A stretch of 64,000 nt of DNA, taken from Terribacillus halophilus. GTDB taxonomy: Bacteria; Bacillota; Bacilli; Bacillales; Amphibacillaceae. The DNA lies in the NCBI RefSeq assembly GCF_900162685.1, contig NZ_LT727828.1, forward strand, positions 2,452,588 through 2,516,587, written 5' to 3'. The stretch's first letter is position 1. Each line of letters opens with the position of its first letter. A program made the position numbers and the translations under genes. The notes beneath the pieces were generated by a model. It was not told the origin of the DNA, did not search any database, and worked only from the letters and a program-made list of their open reading frames with translations. Below, piece by piece: positions 62,060 to 64,000 of this stretch.

Positions 62060-62340
62060 GCTATACGCTTATGTATGCTTTGGATACGCCAACAGGTACT
62101 CAGTTGAAGCCCTTGATCTCCGCATTTGCCACGTGACTTCTACGGTTGTTGGATAAACGTTATTAATCCGAATGTCGTTTTCAATCAATGACCGCTGATA
62201 TTACATAGGAAACAACATCGGCATTAGCCATGGCAGCTGAAGATCCATGCTTCCACTATTAATTCATGTAAACCCTCCAGCATTTCATTACATTGCTTCC
62301 GCTTGTGCTGTTGCACCTATTACAATAATCTTGTAAAGAA
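62060..62340 (-). pseudogene. Decayed short-chain dehydrogenase fragment
   Basis: No intact frame exists here, but pieces in the correct order resemble an SDR on the minus strand. These are KIIVIGATAQAEAM (62332-62291, a broken cofactor loop), SAAMANADVVSY (about 62243-62205, the Ser/Tyr region) and ENDIRINNVYPTTVEV (about 62185-62138, the conserved RVNxVxPT loop). Stops, frame changes and large gaps separate them. The match is weak and based on motif memory. Confidence 0.42.
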
Positions 62341-62397
62341 ACGCTCCCCTTCAATTTAAATTACTGTTTCTTAACTAGCAAGTTGGTACACTTCTAA

Positions 62398-63021
62398 TCA
62401 GTCAAAAACACTAGCTTTACTTTGATTATGAAGAAAGGTAAATAGCATCTGGATTTGTGCTTCTGTATTCCGCTTCAACGATAATGGCGGCAGCGCTGAT
62501 TCTCCGAAGAAACCAATCTCACTCGTCTCCACACCCTTTTGTGCTCCGCCGCCAACAATCTCGCATTGAAGAAAAACTTTGTAATAATGAAACAGCTGTG
62601 GTTTGTCGGTGTGCTTATCAGAATCCAAAACTGCCAGCAGCTTCACAGGTTTCACATCAAATCCAGACTCTTCTTTTATCTCTTTTACGACATTCTCTCC
62701 AGCTGATAAACCTATTTCACAAAACCCACCTGGCAGAGACCAGCGATTGTCCATCTTCTCTTTCACGAACAGCAGTTTATCATCCCTAAATACAATCCCC
62801 CGCACATCTAGTTTCGGCGTAGGATATCCTTCTTCTGCTGCCAGCATCTTTCCAATATGCTCTGCCGTTTCCCCTGTATAAGCGGCAATAATCTCTGAAC
62901 TAAGCTGCTGAAGCTCTGTGTATCTTTCTTTGTCAAAAACATCCTTTGAAAAATGCAGTCCTGCTTGGGAGATTGCTTGCATTCTTCTTGCCCATTCTAA
63001 CCATTTTTCCAAGACTATCAC
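62398..63021 (-). CDS. Nudix hydrolase with N-terminal helical domain
   Basis: A 207-residue protein. Residues 1-65 are the helical 'Nudix hydrolase N-terminal' region (EKWLEWARRMQAISQAGLHF). The Nudix box near 97-119 reads GGFCEIGLSAGENVVKEIKE, then ESG, with Lys in place of the usual Arg of REUxEE, as in the ADP-ribose-type relatives I know. RWSLPGGF and FHYYKVFLQCEI flank it. It hydrolyses a nucleoside diphosphate derivative, possibly ADP-ribose. Confidence 0.87.
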   Translation of the reverse strand: MIVLEKWLEWARRMQAISQAGLHFSKDVFDKERYTELQQLSSEIIAAYTGETAEHIGKMLAAEEGYPTPKLDVRGIVFRDDKLLFVKEKMDNRWSLPGGFCEIGLSAGENVVKEIKEESGFDVKPVKLLAVLDSDKHTDKPQLFHYYKVFLQCEIVGGGAQKGVETSEIGFFGESALPPLSLKRNTEAQIQMLFTFLHNQSKASVFD

Positions 63022-63041
63022 CTATTATCCTGTTGTTTTTT

Positions 63042-64000
63042 TTATGCTTCGTCAACTAGTTTATGCATCAGTTCCTGCACAGTGATAGGCATTGCAGCAT
63101 TTGGGTTTTGTCCGCACCACAAGCTCATAGCTTCTCTATCATGTTTTTGTGCGGCGGCGGAACGAATCGATTTGGTTAATGTATTTTGTATAGGAAAGGC
63201 AGGTAGTTCTGTCTCCACTTTACGCATGTCACGAATAAAGTTATTTTCAATTCCCCTGGCTTCCTTGCCAGAAAAAGCGCTTGTTAAGGTTGTCTTGTCT
63301 TCTTGATGCTTTTCGAGAATGGCTTGCTTATGCAAGTCATTTGCACCGCTTTCTTTACAAGTTAAAAATGCTGTGCCAAGCTGTGCTGCTTGTGCACCAA
63401 GACATTTGGCAGCCTGTATTCCGCGCCGATCCATAATGCCGCCTGCAGCGATGACAGGTATACTTACTTGATCGACAGTTTGGGGAATTAGCGCCATCAG
63501 CCCAATCATACTTTGCTCTACTCCTGCTAAGAAATTGCCGCGGTGGCCGCCTGCTTCACTGCCCTGCATCACGACAGCATCCATTCCCGCTGCTTCAACG
63601 GCTAAAGCTTCAGACACCGTAGTTGCTGTGCCGATTGTATAAATACCTGCTAGCTTGAGAGATTGGATTATTCTATCAGAAGGAATGCCGAAAGTGAACG
63701 AACATACCGCTACCTTTTCCTCTATAATGACAGCGACTTGGTCATGGAAATCCTTTTTTGTTTGCTCATAAGATTTGAATACACGAACCTTGCTCGATCT
63801 CCGGAAAGAATGCATCGCTTCCTCTGATTTCCTAATCTTCTCCTCGTCTATCTGATAAGACTGCGGAACGAACAGATTAATACCAAAAGATTTATTTGTC
63901 TTTTTCTTCACGTCTTGAATCTGCTGTCGTGTGCTTTCTGCATTTAAGTACCCTGCCCCAATCATCCCTAATCCGCCCGCTTCAGACACAGCCGTAACTA
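63042..64000 (-). CDS. Nitronate monooxygenase-like FMN enzyme (N-terminus outside window)
   Basis: The frame stays open to the right edge, so the start lies outside. VTAVSEAGGLGMIGAGYLNA is the usual second beta-alpha unit of 2-nitropropane dioxygenase-type TIM barrels. FGINLFVPQSY, QGSEAGGHRG (FMN phosphate and catalytic His), PVIAAGGIMDRRGIQAAKCL, GAQAAQLGTAFLTCKESGA and MSLWCGQNP at the C-terminus fit the family. Such enzymes oxidise alkyl nitronates, often as detoxification. The N-terminal ~25 residues are missing from the window. Confidence 0.9.
   Translation of the reverse strand, partial: VTAVSEAGGLGMIGAGYLNAESTRQQIQDVKKKTNKSFGINLFVPQSYQIDEEKIRKSEEAMHSFRRSSKVRVFKSYEQTKKDFHDQVAVIIEEKVAVCSFTFGIPSDRIIQSLKLAGIYTIGTATTVSEALAVEAAGMDAVVMQGSEAGGHRGNFLAGVEQSMIGLMALIPQTVDQVSIPVIAAGGIMDRRGIQAAKCLGAQAAQLGTAFLTCKESGANDLHKQAILEKHQEDKTTLTSAFSGKEARGIENNFIRDMRKVETELPAFPIQNTLTKSIRSAAAQKHDREAMSLWCGQNPNAAMPITVQELMHKLVDEA

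Noticed and set aside
62457-62789. 110-codon frame antisense to the Nudix gene
   Set aside because: Shadow of the Nudix hydrolase, which has a clear catalytic box.

Overview
The window is chromosomal DNA of a low-GC, spore-forming Gram-positive bacterium of the family Bacillaceae. Evidence: strong GGAGG-type ribosome-binding sites, frequent TTG/GTG starts, a PrkA kinase, a glucose uptake/dehydrogenase pair behind a sigma-G-like promoter, a cydABCD operon with Rex-like boxes, PdxS/PdxT, LipM, and a metI-metC-yxjG operon behind an S-box. A Terribacillus-like organism would fit, but that is recollection and was not tested. No rRNA, tRNA, CRISPR array, phage or intact insertion sequence was seen.

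Layout. 1-3537: C-terminally open, very large secreted protein with lamin-tail and Ig-like modules. 3.7-12.8 kb: LysR regulator divergent from a TauE-like exporter, prkA, an HD-GYP protein, an XRE regulator, trmL, an amidase-domain protein, a flavin reductase and queG. 13-20 kb: D-amino-acid aminotransferase, first copy of a dispersed intergenic element, a VTT membrane protein, a MurA-like enzyme whose catalytic Cys is Asp, a phosphodiesterase, two short-chain dehydrogenases and glcU. 19.8-25.7 kb: cydABCD. 25.9-28.4 kb: a minus-strand cluster of small enzymes. 28.4-33.4 kb: two RsbR-like STAS sensor proteins on either side of the second element copy, a quinone oxidoreductase and a YitT protein. 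33-42.6 kb: acetyltransferase, small membrane proteins, an orphan PTS EIIC behind a CcpA-like site, an MMPL exporter with a divergent TetR regulator, and a MocR regulator. 42.6-51 kb: aldehyde dehydrogenase, pdxST, a dehydrogenase pair with a divergent AraC regulator, an EamA transporter and lipM-lipA. 51-62 kb: a sulfur region. 62-64 kb: decayed dehydrogenase, Nudix hydrolase and a nitronate-monooxygenase-like gene running off the right edge.

The most interesting region is 51.3-62.0 kb. Two SAM-I (S-box) riboswitches lie back to back. One controls metI-metC-yxjG (methionine synthesis) leftward. The other controls an M20 amidohydrolase plus a complete five-gene oligopeptide-type ABC importer rightward. 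The second has a sigma-A promoter, a full aptamer, an antiterminator and a terminator. This predicts that the importer and hydrolase scavenge a methionine-related N-acyl or peptide compound when SAM is low. Other points worth checking are the Cys-to-Asp MurA-like enzyme, the roughly 400-bp two-copy element with imperfect inverted ends, an apparent ATC start codon on the MMPL gene, three small membrane proteins, and a possible small RNA or attenuator upstream of queG.
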